IMG/VR virus record: IMGVR_UViG_3300005581_000023 | Coordinates: 1 to 47,995 of that record | Length of the DNA stretch: 47,995 bases | Origin: a virus | Direction: 5' to 3' (one strand) | Shown: piece by piece, positions 47,253-47,995 of the stretch | Position numbering within the stretch: the first letter of the stretch is position 1 | Layout of the letters: each line of letters begins with the position of its first letter | Position numbers and translations under genes: made by a program | Notes under the pieces: generated by a model | What the model was told of the DNA's origin: nothing | Seen by the model: the letters and a program-made list of their open reading frames with translations, nothing else | Databases searched by the model: none

Positions 47253-47995
47253 GTTTTAAACCTTCTACTTCAGATTGGACAATGTTATTAAACGGTTGAA
47301 TGGGAACCCATCCTATTGTGCTTACTTCTTTTACAGTGGGGTAAACGGTAGTGTCTTTTGTGTCTCCATACAGTACCAGAACGTCTACACCGTTAGCAGC
47401 GTACTGCTCAAGTATTTGCGGAACAGTATGCTGTGTTCCACTGTAGACATCTGTAAGGATTGAAGTCCCACCCTTGAGCAGGTATGAAACCGCACAAAGA
47501 TTTGCCTTAGCAATGTCTTCTACATGCGTGTAGTCACGGGTAGAGGTAGGGTCATTAACAGTGAAAGTCTTCTTCCCTGTAACGGCTCGGTTGATAACTC
47601 CAAAGATGTTTACTGATCTCAAGTCAATAGAGCCATTGGATTGCCCTCCGATGTTGAAGTATCGAAGGATAACGTTCTTGGGAACTCTTTTAATAATCTG
47701 TTCTTCTATCTTCTTGGCTTTAGCGTATGGGTTAGTTGGCTCATAAACAGATGCTGAAGAAGAAAACACAATGGGCGTTTTAAATGCCCACGATAAGAAA
47801 GCCACAACCAAGGTAGAAAGGACATTGTTGTAGTAGTAAGAGACAGGGTGCTTTAGGGATTCACCGATACTCTTCTTAGCAGACAGGTGAACCACTGCCA
47901 CAGGACGATACTTAGCGTAGGTCTTTGACATGGCTAAGAGATCCTTAGTGTCATTCCCAGACACCTGGTCAACAATGACACAGGTAAACCCCTGG
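47224..47995 (-). CDS. NAD-dependent epimerase/dehydratase, GalE-like (N-terminus beyond window)
   Basis: This short-chain dehydrogenase fold protein extends past the window end, since the frame stays open above the GTG at 47964 and encodes FTCVIVDQVSGND, the beta2 region of a GalE-type fold. The N-terminal GxxGxxG nucleotide motif is therefore outside. Visible are VVHLSAKKSIGES, the FSSSASVY segment, YAKAKK with the Tyr-xxx-Lys pair, and DYTHVEDIAKANL. It may interconvert UDP-hexoses for a glycosylation step. Its C-terminal end overlaps the GH130-like gene by 29 bases. Confidence 0.75.
   Translation of the reverse strand, partial: QGFTCVIVDQVSGNDTKDLLAMSKTYAKYRPVAVVHLSAKKSIGESLKHPVSYYYNNVLSTLVVAFLSWAFKTPIVFSSSASVYEPTNPYAKAKKIEEQIIKRVPKNVILRYFNIGGQSNGSIDLRSVNIFGVINRAVTGKKTFTVNDPTSTRDYTHVEDIAKANLCAVSYLLKGGTSILTDVYSGTQHTVPQILEQYAANGVDVLVLYGDTKDTTVYPTVKEVSTIGWVPIQPFNNIVQSEVEGLKHELGAKGNF

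Noticed and set aside
1-47995. tRNA genes, CRISPR arrays, insertion sequences, integrase or attachment site
   Set aside because: I looked for cloverleaf-like gaps, regularly spaced repeats, transposase-type proteins and an integrase and found none. Nearly all the sequence is taken by minus-strand genes. A covariance-model search for tRNAs would settle that point.

Overview
The window is one continuous stretch of a tailed-phage genome with a contractile tail (myovirus morphology). All supported genes lie on the minus strand, so transcription runs from high to low coordinates. The tail sheath, tail tube, gp25-like, J/gp6-like and hub genes establish the contractile tail. A WhiB-family iron-sulfur protein, found almost only in actinobacteria and their phages, points to an actinobacterial host. 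The base composition looks AT-leaning rather than GC-rich, which would fit a low-GC (for example freshwater) actinobacterium; that part is inference. I see no integrase, repressor, CRISPR array or tRNA. Genes are packed tightly, and very many junctions are ATGA, GTGA or TAATG stop/start overlaps.

Layout in transcription order. (1) 47995-45692: carbohydrate-related genes, namely a GalE-like epimerase cut by the window edge, a GH130-like five-bladed propeller protein and a TPR-like helical protein. (2) 45626-42857: small structural or fiber-like proteins, a Ser/Thr-rich protein with 15 clustered cysteines, small zinc-binding proteins and a probable head/neck protein. (3) 42847-41253: an array of very small, mostly lysine-rich genes, including a tandem Cys-rich pair; a strong intrinsic terminator lies inside it at 41498-41525. 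(4) 41256-25916: the tail module, namely neck, terminator-like protein, sheath, tube, tail assembly chaperone with a likely +1 frameshift extension, tape measure carrying two cell-wall-lytic domains, hub, gp53/LysM-like, gp25, gp6/J, gp5-like OB protein, fibers, and a gpI-like protein with carbohydrate-binding-like domains.

(5) 25905-9276: replication, recombination and regulation. This holds a membrane protein, a winged-helix initiator-like protein, a DnaC-like loader, a SWIM zinc-finger protein, a DnaB-like helicase, a primase, a SNF2-type helicase, a MerR-like HTH protein, a putative ssDNA-binding protein, DNA polymerase I, a RecA-like recombinase, an Hjc-like nuclease, WhiB, a Cas4-like nuclease, a secreted subtilisin-like protease, a DUF6378-like protein and a RuvC-like resolvase. 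(6) 9222-2290: SpoVS, then unassigned virion-like proteins, then a second array of tiny basic proteins joined by a repeated stop/RBS/start junction. (7) 2270-1: a nucleotidyltransferase-like protein, a HAD-like protein and a DpdA/TGT-like transglycosylase running off the window start.

Together the genes describe a self-sufficient DNA replication and recombination apparatus plus a complete contractile tail. The most interesting accessory elements are the DpdA-like enzyme (possible 7-deazaguanine DNA modification), the signal-peptide subtilisin, the +1 frameshift site, and the two minigene arrays of lysine-rich and metallothionein-like peptides. All functional calls were made by reading sequence motifs; no database search was run.
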